From: Prevotella illustrans
GTDB taxonomy: Bacteria; Bacteroidota; Bacteroidia; Bacteroidales; Bacteroidaceae
Reading direction: 5' to 3'
NCBI RefSeq assembly: GCF_017426725.1
Contig: NZ_JAERMS010000014.1
Coordinates: forward strand, 1-62,172
DNA: 62,172 nt
Position 1 is the first letter of the stretch. Each line of letters starts with the position of its first letter. Under the pieces are notes generated by a model, which had not been told where the DNA came from, did not search any database, and saw nothing but the letters and a program-made list of their open reading frames with translations. Positions 15,505-24,626 of the stretch are shown here, piece by piece. Both the position numbers and the translations under genes were made by a program.

Positions 15505-16863
15505 TCAAGAGGCAGCGGAGCGACCCAGCGTTTTTAGAATCATGGCCTTTAGTTCGGGATACTTAGGCGCGGGGGCAGCGAACGATACCATACGACCTTC
15601 GCTGTCGACAATCATAAACCGTGGTACGCCCGTGACATGATAATCAATCGCAAAACCTTTCGTCCAACTATCAATGAAGATGAGATTGCCCGTAAGTTCA
15701 TGCTTTTGGATGAGTTCTTTCCAGCGGTCATTCTCTACCCACGTGCCTACACAGACGCTGAGAAAGGTGACTTCGGGAGTGTCGAGTTCCTTTTCGAGTT
15801 GCTTGAAATAGGGAATCATCCGGATGCACGGCGCACACCAAGTGGCCCATACGTCAACCACAACCACCTTGCCACGCAGCTGGCTCAACTTGAGTGGAGT
15901 GCCATCGGGACGCTTTCCTTCAAAATCGATCGCCATACTGCCCGGTTTCGACCATGCCAACTGCTCTTCGATGGGGCGGAACGCCTGCACGAGCGCATCG
16001 GACAACGGGCTTTTCTCCACCGAATGGCGCAGCGCTTCGTACTTCTCATAGTATTGCAGCCGATTTGCGACCTGATAAAGATAAGTCTCGCGGAGGGGCT
16101 GAGAGGCCAGCAAAGACTGGCGGGCAGCATAATCGGTGGGCGCAATGTTATACTGTTCTGCCAGATAATCGACATACGCCACGAGCATATCGGCGGCGTA
16201 AGGCAGACGCAACAGGTCGGCACGGCTAAACAGTCGCTTGTAGGCGTCGAGGTCGGCAGCGGTGATAAAGCCCTTTTCTATGTCAGCAATATGATTTTTG
16301 CGATAGGATAAAGCATAGAATGCCAAATCGATATCTATCTTCTGCCGCAGCAAGGTGACGGCCGCAGAGTTGCCTTTGAGCTGCTGTTTCATGGCGACGG
16401 CAGCCTGTTTCAACGCCCTAAATTCACGAACGAACACAGCGGGGGCCACCGTTTGGCCACCGGGAATGTAGTTGAACAGATACGCATGCAGCAGAACGGC
16501 CGCACTCTTATTAGCCCAAGCGGCGAAGCATTGGCCTTCGGGACTTAATCCACTGAGTACGTTCAGCCGCTCATGCGAGTACTTCACGGCTACCTGTTCG
16601 CCGTCTTTCAGATAGATAGGATGCGTCACGTTATCCTTTCCGGAAAGCATGTAAAGCCCGTTGTGCGGCAAAGCGGCCTTCAAGACAAACCTACCTGTGG
16701 CGTCGGCCTGCACAGTTGCGCACAGGCTGTCGGCAAACGGCGTTGCGGCATAAAGGCTTATCCGCTCTCCATTCTCGGGATTGATGGTGCCACGAATGAC
16801 GACTTCCGCCGTAGCCGATAGGCAAAGACACGCTCCAAGGATAGCTAAGAATATTCTTTTCAT
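15505..16863 (-). CDS. TlpA-like thioredoxin-fold protein with N-terminal DUF4369-type domain
   Basis: Periplasmic thiol-disulfide protein. The 452 residues begin with a Sec signal (MKRIFLAILGACLCLSATA). An N-terminal beta-rich DUF4369-like domain (about 20-110) follows, then a helical linker (about 115-310) and a C-terminal AhpC/TSA-thioredoxin fold (about 315-450). The active site CAPC lies near residues 342-345 in WATWCAPCIRM, and the cis-proline in TGVPRF. Last gene of import locus 1, 12 bases after the PKD-like lipoprotein gene. Such proteins often accompany SusCD pairs that import peptides or cofactors; its redox partner is unknown. Confidence 0.87.
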   Translation of the reverse strand: MKRIFLAILGACLCLSATAEVVIRGTINPENGERISLYAATPFADSLCATVQADATGRFVLKAALPHNGLYMLSGKDNVTHPIYLKDGEQVAVKYSHERLNVLSGLSPEGQCFAAWANKSAAVLLHAYLFNYIPGGQTVAPAVFVREFRALKQAAVAMKQQLKGNSAAVTLLRQKIDIDLAFYALSYRKNHIADIEKGFITAADLDAYKRLFSRADLLRLPYAADMLVAYVDYLAEQYNIAPTDYAARQSLLASQPLRETYLYQVANRLQYYEKYEALRHSVEKSPLSDALVQAFRPIEEQLAWSKPGSMAIDFEGKRPDGTPLKLSQLRGKVVVVDVWATWCAPCIRMIPYFKQLEKELDTPEVTFLSVCVGTWVENDRWKELIQKHELTGNLIFIDSWTKGFAIDYHVTGVPRFMIVDSEGRMVSFAAPAPKYPELKAMILKTLGRSAAS

Positions 16864-16875
16864 CGTTCTTGGCTT

Positions 16876-18375
16876 TTAGAATAAGGTAGAAGTATAAGTG
16901 CCGCTCGATGTCTGACTCATAAAGCTGGCACGTTTCACCTCACCCTTTCCTTCCATCACCTTGACGGCAGGGCTCACCGCACCCGCGCTGACGGGGTAAA
17001 GATAGAGCTTATAGCTGCCGTTTCGAGTGGTGCCTACGGCCAGATAATCGAACCACGAACTGTCTTGTCCGTAGGGCGAATACTTCAGATACTCCATGTA
17101 AGTTACCCTCTCGTCTGCCGGCCAGCTGACATTCTGTTCGGCCTCGGCCATATTCTCGAGGTTGCAGGTGCAGAGTTTGTTGTCTTTTACATAATAGAGA
17201 ATCTTGTTGTTTTGGTTCAGTGTGCGGTATTTTGCCTTGAGAACGTTGAGCGAAGCGTCGATTTCCTCCATCTTGCTGATGGGGTTCAAATCCATGGTAC
17301 TGGGTTGTCCGTTCAGCGTCAGCAGGTAATACTTTTCCTCGTCTGTCTTCTTCATGAGCGCCATCGCTACGCCACCGGGCGTATAGGCGGATGTGGTGAG
17401 GCCGCCCATGAATAATAAATCCATTCCCATATTCTTAGAAGAAGGCACACCATCGGCGAAGTAATCCAGACGCGGAGACTGACGGCTGACGCTGCAGAAC
17501 GAACGATTCTTCTCGTTGAAGAGCAGGGGCAGCGAATTGCCTGCGTGCCGAACAGGCGATAGTTTATAGTCACCCAGCGACTTCAGAATAAACTGCTTGT
17601 AAATGTCGTAACGTGAAAAGAACAGCGTGTAGACCGTGTTGTCTACGTAGACATGTACGTCGGAGGGCCCCGCAAACATAGCGTGTACCTCGCGTTTAGC
17701 GGGTTTGTCTATGAACAGTCCGTCGTAATCAAGGATGGTTTTGCCCGTAAAATAATCTACGGCCATCAGGTCCTTGCTACTCGCTACAAACACGGCATTG
17801 CCTCGTTTGTCCCTCTTGTTCACTTCGTCAAAGCGCCAATAGGAGAAGTTGAAGTACAGATCTACTGCCGTTCCCTGCAAGTGGCGGCCATTGGCAGCCT
17901 GTATCACGTCGAGTTTTGTTTTCTTTTCGGCAAAGAAATCGACGTCGGCGCTGTCGCCTTCGCTTTTCAACACCCACCAGCCCGTTGCCATATCGGTGGT
18001 TACATAGAGGTTGTATTCCTCGTAAGCGAATACTCCTGTCTCTTGATCTTTTGCGCAAAAGCGCATCTTGTAGCTACCTACGTTCATGTTGACAGCATAA
18101 TCCAGATTGCGATTACGTGAGATCGTGTCGGGCTTATCGCCCCAAGATGCCGATGCGGGAACCACTGTCCAGAAGCAATCATATTGTCGGTTATCGGGAT
18201 AAATCTTCGGGTTGATTTGTAATCTGTCACCCGTAGGACTCACCGTATAGGCTTCGTCCACCCCTTCTACACGGATGTCGACGGGCTGCAGATAATCATA
18301 ATTGCTTTTATCCGAGAAGCAACTGCTCAGTAAAAGCGCAGCAAGTCCGCCGAGAAAAATATTTATACGTTTCAT
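16876..18375 (-). CDS. PKD-like family lipoprotein of a SusCD locus
   Basis: Surface or outer-membrane lipoprotein, probably helping to bind the imported substrate. From the chosen start (MKRINIF, 499 residues) an SPII signal ends in LLLSSC. The first part of the mature protein (about residues 25-115) looks like an Ig/PKD-type sandwich (TVSPTGDRLQI, MRFCAKDQETG). The remainder has repeated beta-strand pairs suggesting a propeller-like fold (for example VFVASSKDLMAVDYFTG). The longer frame starting at 18417 was rejected because its first 14 residues spoil the signal peptide. Fourth gene of locus 1, 65 bases after DUF4843. I know the family only by its context. Confidence 0.78.
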   Translation of the reverse strand: MKRINIFLGGLAALLLSSCFSDKSNYDYLQPVDIRVEGVDEAYTVSPTGDRLQINPKIYPDNRQYDCFWTVVPASASWGDKPDTISRNRNLDYAVNMNVGSYKMRFCAKDQETGVFAYEEYNLYVTTDMATGWWVLKSEGDSADVDFFAEKKTKLDVIQAANGRHLQGTAVDLYFNFSYWRFDEVNKRDKRGNAVFVASSKDLMAVDYFTGKTILDYDGLFIDKPAKREVHAMFAGPSDVHVYVDNTVYTLFFSRYDIYKQFILKSLGDYKLSPVRHAGNSLPLLFNEKNRSFCSVSRQSPRLDYFADGVPSSKNMGMDLLFMGGLTTSAYTPGGVAMALMKKTDEEKYYLLTLNGQPSTMDLNPISKMEEIDASLNVLKAKYRTLNQNNKILYYVKDNKLCTCNLENMAEAEQNVSWPADERVTYMEYLKYSPYGQDSSWFDYLAVGTTRNGSYKLYLYPVSAGAVSPAVKVMEGKGEVKRASFMSQTSSGTYTSTLF

Positions 18376-18440
18376 AGATTTCTTGTTTATAGATTGGCGA
18401 TGGGCAGTGCCCATCATTCAAGATGATTGTAGAAAAGAAA

Positions 18441-19277
18441 TTATATACCTGTGGGGAAGGTCACCAGCGGACTGTTCTTGTCTGTCGGATCTTCGCGCAG
18501 TGGTGCCGCTCCCGAAGCCTGATTGGCCGGATCGTTATTAAATGCCTCCAACGCTTCGATGAATTTACCGCGCCAGTAAATGGCAACCGACTTCTCCCCG
18601 TTGATCTTCTTGACCCACGCGTCGTCCACTTTGTCTCCTACGACCTGTACCATGAGCTTGTGCTTGGATATGCTATAATTGCCCAAGTAGTATTTTGTGG
18701 TGTAGTTCCAAGTGGACGGTTGCTCTATCTTATCCGAGATAATAACGGTGCGTTCCAGCAGACGACGCTCTCCGAAACCGAAGTCGGCATTCTCTTTCAG
18801 GCGCAGACGTAACCTCACTTTGTCGGTTTTCAACGAGGCGTCACGCAGCACTACAATGCCGATATTGTCTCTGATACGTCCGGCCTTAACCACCATCAGC
18901 GGCTGGATGTCGGCATCGGTGAAAGCTACATAATGCACGCCGGCAACCGCTTTGTTAGGTAGTTCGGTCACGGTAGAGTCTTGCACCTTGCCCAACTTGT
19001 CGTAGGTGTAGGTGATTTTATACTCGGTCACCTGTTCAAACATCACCTGCCGATCCTTATTGGCCGTTCCACCAATGACTCTCACGGGAATAAACACGGT
19101 GTCACGCACCCGTGTATCACTTCCCCACACGAACGAGTAAGAGTAGTCGGCCGGCGCATTCTTGTCCTCACTGACCAATTCCACCCGCGCCTTATCATTG
19201 AATATCAGGCGTTCATCTTCCTTACAGCTTGTCAGCGCAAGGGCGAACAACAATGCCATATAGATTGTTTTCTTCAT
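18441..19277 (-). CDS. DUF4843 domain-containing lipoprotein of a SusCD locus
   Basis: 278 residues; MKKTIYMALLFALALTSC is an SPII signal. The mature part shows the DUF4843 hallmarks: an early FNDKARVELV strand, a long insertion, then the RDTVFIPVRVIGG segment, followed by RLRLKENADFGFGE. A start at a GTG at 19286 is possible, but the ATG at 19277 has a GGAG ribosome binding site directly upstream, so I chose it. The gene sits 12 bases after susD of locus 1. The family's role is not established; its conserved position suggests a cell-surface helper of the importer. Confidence 0.82.
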   Translation of the reverse strand: MKKTIYMALLFALALTSCKEDERLIFNDKARVELVSEDKNAPADYSYSFVWGSDTRVRDTVFIPVRVIGGTANKDRQVMFEQVTEYKITYTYDKLGKVQDSTVTELPNKAVAGVHYVAFTDADIQPLMVVKAGRIRDNIGIVVLRDASLKTDKVRLRLRLKENADFGFGERRLLERTVIISDKIEQPSTWNYTTKYYLGNYSISKHKLMVQVVGDKVDDAWVKKINGEKSVAIYWRGKFIEALEAFNNDPANQASGAAPLREDPTDKNSPLVTFPTGI

Positions 19278-19289
19278 AATCTCCACTTT

Positions 19290-20705
19290 TTAGTTTACAT
19301 AAACAGCCTCTTTCTTCGGAAGAGGAACTACATAAGTCTCAACCGAACCGGGCACGGATGTCCACAGATTATCGGTTATCGCCATTCGTTTGCAGGCATA
19401 GAAAGCCTGGCCTTCGCCGTAAAATTCCTTGTGATATTCCTGCGTCAGCAGTTTAACACGCTCGCTTTCGCCGGTCATTGCAGCCGGAGTCACGTCACGT
19501 GCGGCACACAATGCCTTATAGTAAGTTTCGGCTTCGGCCAACGGACTGCATTCCATGGCGATGAGATACATCTCGGAAAGGCGGATGAGAGGAATCACGT
19601 TCTTTGCCAGCGAGGGCATTTTCTCCGTCTGTACGTACTTCAGGAAGTAGAAAGGACGATTGTAATAGCTGATGCTCACCTCTTCCCACATGTTGACGAA
19701 GCGAATGTCCGACGTGCCGCTTTCGTAGAGACGGTCGGTGAGTTCTTTCTTCGGCTTCTGGTAAGTACGTCCCGAACCGATGGATTCGGACAGGTTGTTA
19801 GCTTTCAGGTCGAAGATGTGCTCGCTTGAGAACGTGCGGTCTCCACGGGCGCAGTCGTCGCGTGTGCCCAGTCGGAACATCGCTTTGCCGTCGGGCGACT
19901 TCGCGTTTATCACCTGTTGGGCGTATTTCAAGGCCTGTTCCTTATTGCCCAGCCACAAATAAACACGGGCTTTCAACGCGCAGACGGCATAATAGTTCAT
20001 ACGCATCTGGCGGAATCCCCAGTAGTCGTCCGTCGTGCTAGATGTGCGGTTCAGCTCCTCTATCGATTTCTCACGGATAGGGTCTACCTTGGCCAGACAG
20101 GCTTCGGCGTCGTCCAGATCCTGCATGAGCAGGGCCGTATAGTCCGCGTATGTAAGAAAAGCGTTGGGCTTGTTCTTCACCTCTTTGACATAGGGAAGAA
20201 TCTTTGTCGCGGGCACATTGCCGGGCATTGGCCCGAAAAGACGCAGTACGTCGAAGTGGCAGAAGGCCCGCAGTCCCAGCCCTTCGCCTCGCAACAGATT
20301 GTAGTTGCGGTCGTCGAGAGTGCCACGATGGCTTTCGATACCGGCCAGCAGACCGTTTACGTCGGCCACAACCTTATAGAGATTATTGTAATTATTCTCC
20401 ATCGCGGTTTCCACCACGTCGGTCTTAAAGTCGTATTTGTTCAGGTATTCGCCTATCGAACCCGACGTGTAGGTCCAGTGCTGCGCCAGATTTTCAATGC
20501 TTCCGCACACGAGTTCCTGCCCGTAAAGGCTGTTTTGCTTCATGCGGATGTAACTTCCCGTCAACACGCTTCTGCAACCTTCCACGGTACTATACATCTC
20601 GTTGCTTTCCTTTTCGGTAGAGGGAAGCACGTTGAGAAAGTCGTTGCAGGACGTCGTTATGCCCATCATGAGCAGGGCTGCGATGATATTCTTGCCGTAT
20701 TTCAT
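19290..20705 (-). CDS. SusD/RagB-family nutrient-binding outer membrane lipoprotein (locus 1)
   Basis: Surface lid of the SusC channel that captures the substrate. The 471-residue protein begins with an SPII signal (lipobox ITTSC) and then the typical NDFLNVLPSTEKESNEMY opening of the family. The tetratricopeptide-like helices of the SusD fold fill the middle (YAVCALKARVYLWLGNKEQALKYAQ near residue 240), and RLSEMYLIAMECSPLAEAE marks the C-terminal helical pair. It is 18 bases downstream of susC. Confidence 0.93.
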   Translation of the reverse strand: MKYGKNIIAALLMMGITTSCNDFLNVLPSTEKESNEMYSTVEGCRSVLTGSYIRMKQNSLYGQELVCGSIENLAQHWTYTSGSIGEYLNKYDFKTDVVETAMENNYNNLYKVVADVNGLLAGIESHRGTLDDRNYNLLRGEGLGLRAFCHFDVLRLFGPMPGNVPATKILPYVKEVKNKPNAFLTYADYTALLMQDLDDAEACLAKVDPIREKSIEELNRTSSTTDDYWGFRQMRMNYYAVCALKARVYLWLGNKEQALKYAQQVINAKSPDGKAMFRLGTRDDCARGDRTFSSEHIFDLKANNLSESIGSGRTYQKPKKELTDRLYESGTSDIRFVNMWEEVSISYYNRPFYFLKYVQTEKMPSLAKNVIPLIRLSEMYLIAMECSPLAEAETYYKALCAARDVTPAAMTGESERVKLLTQEYHKEFYGEGQAFYACKRMAITDNLWTSVPGSVETYVVPLPKKEAVYVN

Positions 20706-20723
20706 TGTTTCGGAGTTTGAACG

Positions 20724-23700
20724 TTAGAAATTAACAGATAGGGTGAACGAGAACCGGCGGGAGTAGGGATAGGAGAGTCCGCGTTCCTGTTTCACGCTGG
20801 AGAGATAGAAGAGGTCGCTCAGGTCGCTGCTCAACGTAAGGGCCTGAACGCCAACGTAGCGCTTGAGCCATGGATTGTTGTTGAACATATAGCTGAGATG
20901 GATATTCTGGCAGCTCAGCGTGCGCTCGTTCTGGACGAAGCGCGAGGTGGAGTAAGTGGGCGACTGGTTGTTCAACCCCTTGAAGAAGGTGTGGTCATCG
21001 GGCTTCTGCCAGCGGTCCTTGAACACCCTTTCGTCTACGTTGTAGCGCTTGTCGGCATTCTCGATGCGCGACACCAGCGTCGAGTTGTAAATCTGTCCGC
21101 CGAAGCGATAGCCGAAAGACACGTTGGCCGTGAAATCTTTCCAGCGTACCATGCTGCTCAGCATGCCACGGTATTTAGGCTGGCTCACGCCGCAGGCAAC
21201 GCGGTCGGACGCGTCCCAGGCATAAGTTACCTCGCCGTTTTTCTTTCGGTAGAGCTCATAACCGGTGCTGGGGTCGATACCCAACGAGGGCACAGCATAG
21301 ATGGTATATTGCGATTCACCCTCGCGTATTACGCTGTTGGGGGCAATACCGCCCGTGAGCAGTCGCTTGGCATACTCGTCTTTCATTGCCTGCGACAGCT
21401 TCACCACCTTGTCCCGGTTATGGGCGATGGAGCCCGTGAACGACCATGAGAGTCGCTTTTGTTCGTCGCGCAGCACAAAGGCGGTAGCCTTGATCTCGAA
21501 ACCTTTATTCTCTACCTTGCCGATATTTTCGACATACGACGTGAATCCGTTGGATAAGGGTAGGTTAAGTGATGACAACAGGTTGGAGGTGCGGTCGAGA
21601 TAGACGTCTGCCACAAGGTTCAGACGGTTGCCGAAGAGGTTCAGTTCCAAGCCGGCATTCCACTTGTCGGTCTTCTGCCACTCGAGTTCGGGATTTTCCA
21701 AAGCCTTCTGATAGGCGCCCGTCCACCGGTTGTAGCGGTCGTTGAGATAATAGTTATAAGTGGCCACGGCCTGATAGGCGCTGAACTTCTGCGACCCGGT
21801 CTGGCCGTAGGAGGCCCGCAGTTTCAGACGGTTGATGAAACGCACGTCCTTCATGAAAGTCTCGTTGTGCACGTTCCAGCCTACGCCCGCGGAGTAGAAG
21901 GGGGCGAAGCGACGGTTCTTGCCAAACTGCGACGATCCGTCTACACGGTAGGCCAGGTCGGTGTAGTAGCGGTTGTCGTAAGAGTAGTTGGCGTTGACCA
22001 CGAATCCCACGGCTCTGGTACGCGACTCGCCGCCCGACGGCTTACCGCCTTTCTGGTATTGCAGGGCGTTGGAGGGGAAGTCGAGCATCTCATCGGTAAA
22101 GCCTTCGACGATGAAATTGTAGTTGCGCGAGAAGTTCGACGTGACGTTCCAGTTGGCCGCGGCATACAGCAGGTGCTTCTCGGCTAAGAGTTTGGAGTAG
22201 CTCGCTGTGAGCGCGATTTCGTAATTGGTGACCTTGCCCGTGCCATACTGATAGCGTCCTTTGCGCAGACTGCCCTCATCGGTCTGGTATTCGTCGGCCT
22301 CGAACATCGTGTGCTTGGCGGGTTTGTAGTTGTCGCTCTCACGGGTTGTCCACGTGAAGCCCACCCGTCCGCGGGTGATGAACCCTTCAAACGGGCGCCA
22401 CTCGATAGAGAAGTTGTCCGTGATGTCGGTATACTGCTGGCTGTTTTTCTGATTGAGCAGCGCGTTGTAGAGCGGGTTGGAAGGGAGATTGCTCGAACTG
22501 CCGTAGAAGTCTACGTTCGTATCGAACATCTTTATCAGACTGCCGTCGTCGGCATAAGGCTTCCAGTAGGGATTGAGCTTGGTGTAATCGGAGAACGAAC
22601 CGTAGGGCGACTCGTCCGAACGGGTGTGTCCGATGTTGAGGTCGTTGGTGAAGAGCAGGCCCGAATGGCGGTAAGAGAGGGTGATACCGCCGTTGAAGCT
22701 GTCGCGCCGGGAGCCTTTCATCACGCCCGCCACCTTATTATATTGAAGCGAAGCCGCGTAGCGGAAACTCTCGTCGCCACCTTCCAGACGGATATTGTGG
22801 CGTTGGCCCACGCCCGTGCGCAACGGTTTCGACAGCCAGTCGGTGTCTACGCCACGGGCCACTTCACGCAACAGTTCCGAGTATCTGCGCTTCAGTCGGA
22901 AGTCGCGCGTGGGGTCGGTACTGTCGAAATAGCCCGAGCGACGTTCCAGCTCCAGCTTATCGGCCGCGTTGAGCAGGTGATAGTCGGTCAGGTCGGGAGC
23001 TTCGATGTTGAGGCTTCCGGCGTATGTGAACCGCAAACGACCGGCCTTGGGGCTTTTGCGCTGAATGACGATCACGCCATTGGCGCCGCGCGAACCGTAG
23101 ATGGCGGTGGCCGATCCGTCTTTCAATAGCGTGATCGACTCTACCTCGTCTTCGTTCAGGTCCATCATGCGGGTAAGGCTGATCTCAAAACCGTCCATGA
23201 TGATGAGCGGCGTGTTGAGGTCGGTGCGCGTATTGTCCTGCAAGTTGGTGATGGTAGGTAGGTTGGCGGTGCCTCGAATCTGCACGTCGGGCAGATGGTT
23301 GGGGTCTGAGCCGTACTGGTTGTTCACCAGCATGTTGAACGAGGGGTCGATGTTGGCGATGGAAGTGAGCAGGTTCTTGTTGCCGAACTCTTTCAGTTCC
23401 TTGTTGGTGATGGTTGACACCGATCCCGTGAAGGCATTCTTGTTTTTCCGGAAGATACCCGTCACCACCACGTCTTTGATGGTCGTGTTCGACCGCATCG
23501 ACAAATCACGCGTCACATCGGTCGTTCCCGGCTCGACGGTGAGGCTGGCAGACTCCATGCCGACATAAGAAAAGCGGATGGTGACACGTGTGTTGGGAAT
23601 GCTGATTTCATACATTCCGTCTAAGTTGGTCACTCCGCTTGCCTTGCCGCTTCCGTCATAGACCGTCACGCCAATCAAAGGCTCACCTTGTTCGTTTTTC

Positions 23701-23876
23701 ACTTGTCCCCTCACCGTTCGCCGTTCGCTCTTTGTTTTTTGCTGTCCGGACCCCGATGCGGTAACTGCATCTTGCGCATGGCTCATCGTCGCGACATTTG
23801 TTGCCCACAACATGGGCACGAGTATCGCCGCAGTTCGCCAAAACCGTTTGTCTGCACTCATAAAAAAGCTTGTCAT
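20724..23876 (-). CDS. SusC/RagA-family TonB-linked outer membrane channel (locus 1)
   Basis: TonB-dependent importer. The 1050 residues comprise a signal peptide (ending MSHAQ), a carboxypeptidase-regulatory-like domain (about 55-130, RTVRGQVKNEQGEPLIGVTV), a plug (about 140-270) and a 22-strand barrel ending in aromatic SVNF. DVVVTGIF serves as the SusC signature before the plug, and LLKDGSATAIYGSRGANGVI is the conserved plug end. No STN domain is present, so it is not tied to a FecR switch. The start may instead be the Met five residues later (23861). First gene of the five-gene locus 1, read from the promoter at 24034-24064 with a leader of about 150 bases. Confidence 0.94.
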   Translation of the reverse strand: MTSFFMSADKRFWRTAAILVPMLWATNVATMSHAQDAVTASGSGQQKTKSERRTVRGQVKNEQGEPLIGVTVYDGSGKASGVTNLDGMYEISIPNTRVTIRFSYVGMESASLTVEPGTTDVTRDLSMRSNTTIKDVVVTGIFRKNKNAFTGSVSTITNKELKEFGNKNLLTSIANIDPSFNMLVNNQYGSDPNHLPDVQIRGTANLPTITNLQDNTRTDLNTPLIIMDGFEISLTRMMDLNEDEVESITLLKDGSATAIYGSRGANGVIVIQRKSPKAGRLRFTYAGSLNIEAPDLTDYHLLNAADKLELERRSGYFDSTDPTRDFRLKRRYSELLREVARGVDTDWLSKPLRTGVGQRHNIRLEGGDESFRYAASLQYNKVAGVMKGSRRDSFNGGITLSYRHSGLLFTNDLNIGHTRSDESPYGSFSDYTKLNPYWKPYADDGSLIKMFDTNVDFYGSSSNLPSNPLYNALLNQKNSQQYTDITDNFSIEWRPFEGFITRGRVGFTWTTRESDNYKPAKHTMFEADEYQTDEGSLRKGRYQYGTGKVTNYEIALTASYSKLLAEKHLLYAAANWNVTSNFSRNYNFIVEGFTDEMLDFPSNALQYQKGGKPSGGESRTRAVGFVVNANYSYDNRYYTDLAYRVDGSSQFGKNRRFAPFYSAGVGWNVHNETFMKDVRFINRLKLRASYGQTGSQKFSAYQAVATYNYYLNDRYNRWTGAYQKALENPELEWQKTDKWNAGLELNLFGNRLNLVADVYLDRTSNLLSSLNLPLSNGFTSYVENIGKVENKGFEIKATAFVLRDEQKRLSWSFTGSIAHNRDKVVKLSQAMKDEYAKRLLTGGIAPNSVIREGESQYTIYAVPSLGIDPSTGYELYRKKNGEVTYAWDASDRVACGVSQPKYRGMLSSMVRWKDFTANVSFGYRFGGQIYNSTLVSRIENADKRYNVDERVFKDRWQKPDDHTFFKGLNNQSPTYSTSRFVQNERTLSCQNIHLSYMFNNNPWLKRYVGVQALTLSSDLSDLFYLSSVKQERGLSYPYSRRFSFTLSVNF

Positions 23877-23979
23877 TAAGTTAATTACGTATGCCTTCTG
23901 GTTGCCTGTGCAGGCAATGAAGACAACAGTCCATCGTAAATCTCCGTTATGTATAGGGTGTAGCCAAGGTTAACGTCAT

Positions 23980-24012
23980 ATCAGGATGGTAAAATTGTAT
24001 ACAATCCCTGAT
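23980..24012 (-). promoter_or_regulatory. Structured leader or operator upstream of susC (locus 1)
   Basis: Contains the perfect 12-base palindrome ATTGTATACAAT (23994-24005) nested inside a longer imperfect inverted repeat (ATCAGGA at 23980-23986 with TCCCTGAT at 24005-24012). It falls inside the transcribed leader if the promoter at 24034-24064 is used. A further palindrome TTGCCTGTGCAGGCAA lies at 23902-23917. Confidence 0.5.
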
Positions 24013-24033
24013 CGGCTGCCACCTGTACTTTTA

Positions 24034-24064
24034 CAAAAGTACACGTTTCTTTGGGAATTACCAA
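24034..24064 (-). promoter_or_regulatory. Promoter of import locus 1
   Basis: On the minus strand: TTG (24062-24064), 20-base spacer, TACTTTTG (24034-24041), a full match to TTG-N20-TAnnTTTG. Confidence 0.78.
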
Positions 24065-24235
24065 ATTTGTTCTGAAAAAAAATGTTATTTTTATGCACCC
24101 GTTCGGGACCAAATGTGCCGGAACTGCTTGATAGTTTCCGACTTCCGACGGGCATAGACGCGGCTTCCGGCTTGCCGGCGCAAACGCGTAGGCGTAGAAA
24201 CCGCGTGGATATTTGGAGAAAAGGTTTTTCGCTTT

Positions 24236-24625
24236 GTCAATTTTCGCTCATAAAAAACAGGCTCTGATTTTTCTTCATCCGGAACAGGAATGCGTCTTTT
24301 TTGCCTTCTTTCCGTTCGTTTTTTCGTTCCCGTCCTGCCCGTTTTCCTGTCTTTTGGTCATGAAAACAGTGCTTTTAACGGCCAATATCAGTCCTTTCAC
24401 GTTCTAAAAGGGCTGCTATTAGCGGTCAAAAGCTGCCCTTTTGCAGCCTGAAAGCATAACTATCGCGAAGTATGTGGCCCTGTTTATCGCGTTGAATCTT
24501 GTTAACTGCCTGATAATCAGCCGATAACCCAAACTTCATTTTCCTGCCGTTTTTTTCGTCCGCTTCCTTTTCTTTTCTGAAAAAGCGCACTTTTTTCGGC
24601 CTGTTTGTTAAGAAAATTCAGAACA
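24236..24625 (-). repeat. Dispersed hairpin-rich intergenic repeat, copy 2 (reverse orientation)
   Basis: The reverse complement matches 53160-53500 closely over about 250 bases. Shared blocks include GGCCAATATCAG, TTATCGCGTTGAAT versus TTATCGCATTGAAT, GATAATCAGCCGATAACCC and AAAAAGCGCACTTTTTTCG. Its other end matches copy 1 (a TCCGGATGAAG versus GCTGGATGGAG block and a shared ATGAGCGAA-ATTGACAAA block). It fills the gap between the Fic gene and the locus 1 promoter; 24065-24235 holds no gene I can support. Confidence 0.82.
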
Positions 24626-24626
24626 T

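Noticed and set aside
23980..24012. Transcription terminator upstream of susC
   Set aside because: The inverted repeat has mismatches and no T-run on either strand, and lies in the leader of the susC transcript, so a regulatory structure fits better.
24082..24407. Two short overlapping open frames (61 and 64 residues) on the plus strand
   Set aside because: Low-complexity composition rich in Phe, Ser and Pro, no ribosome binding site, and overlap with the dispersed repeat family.
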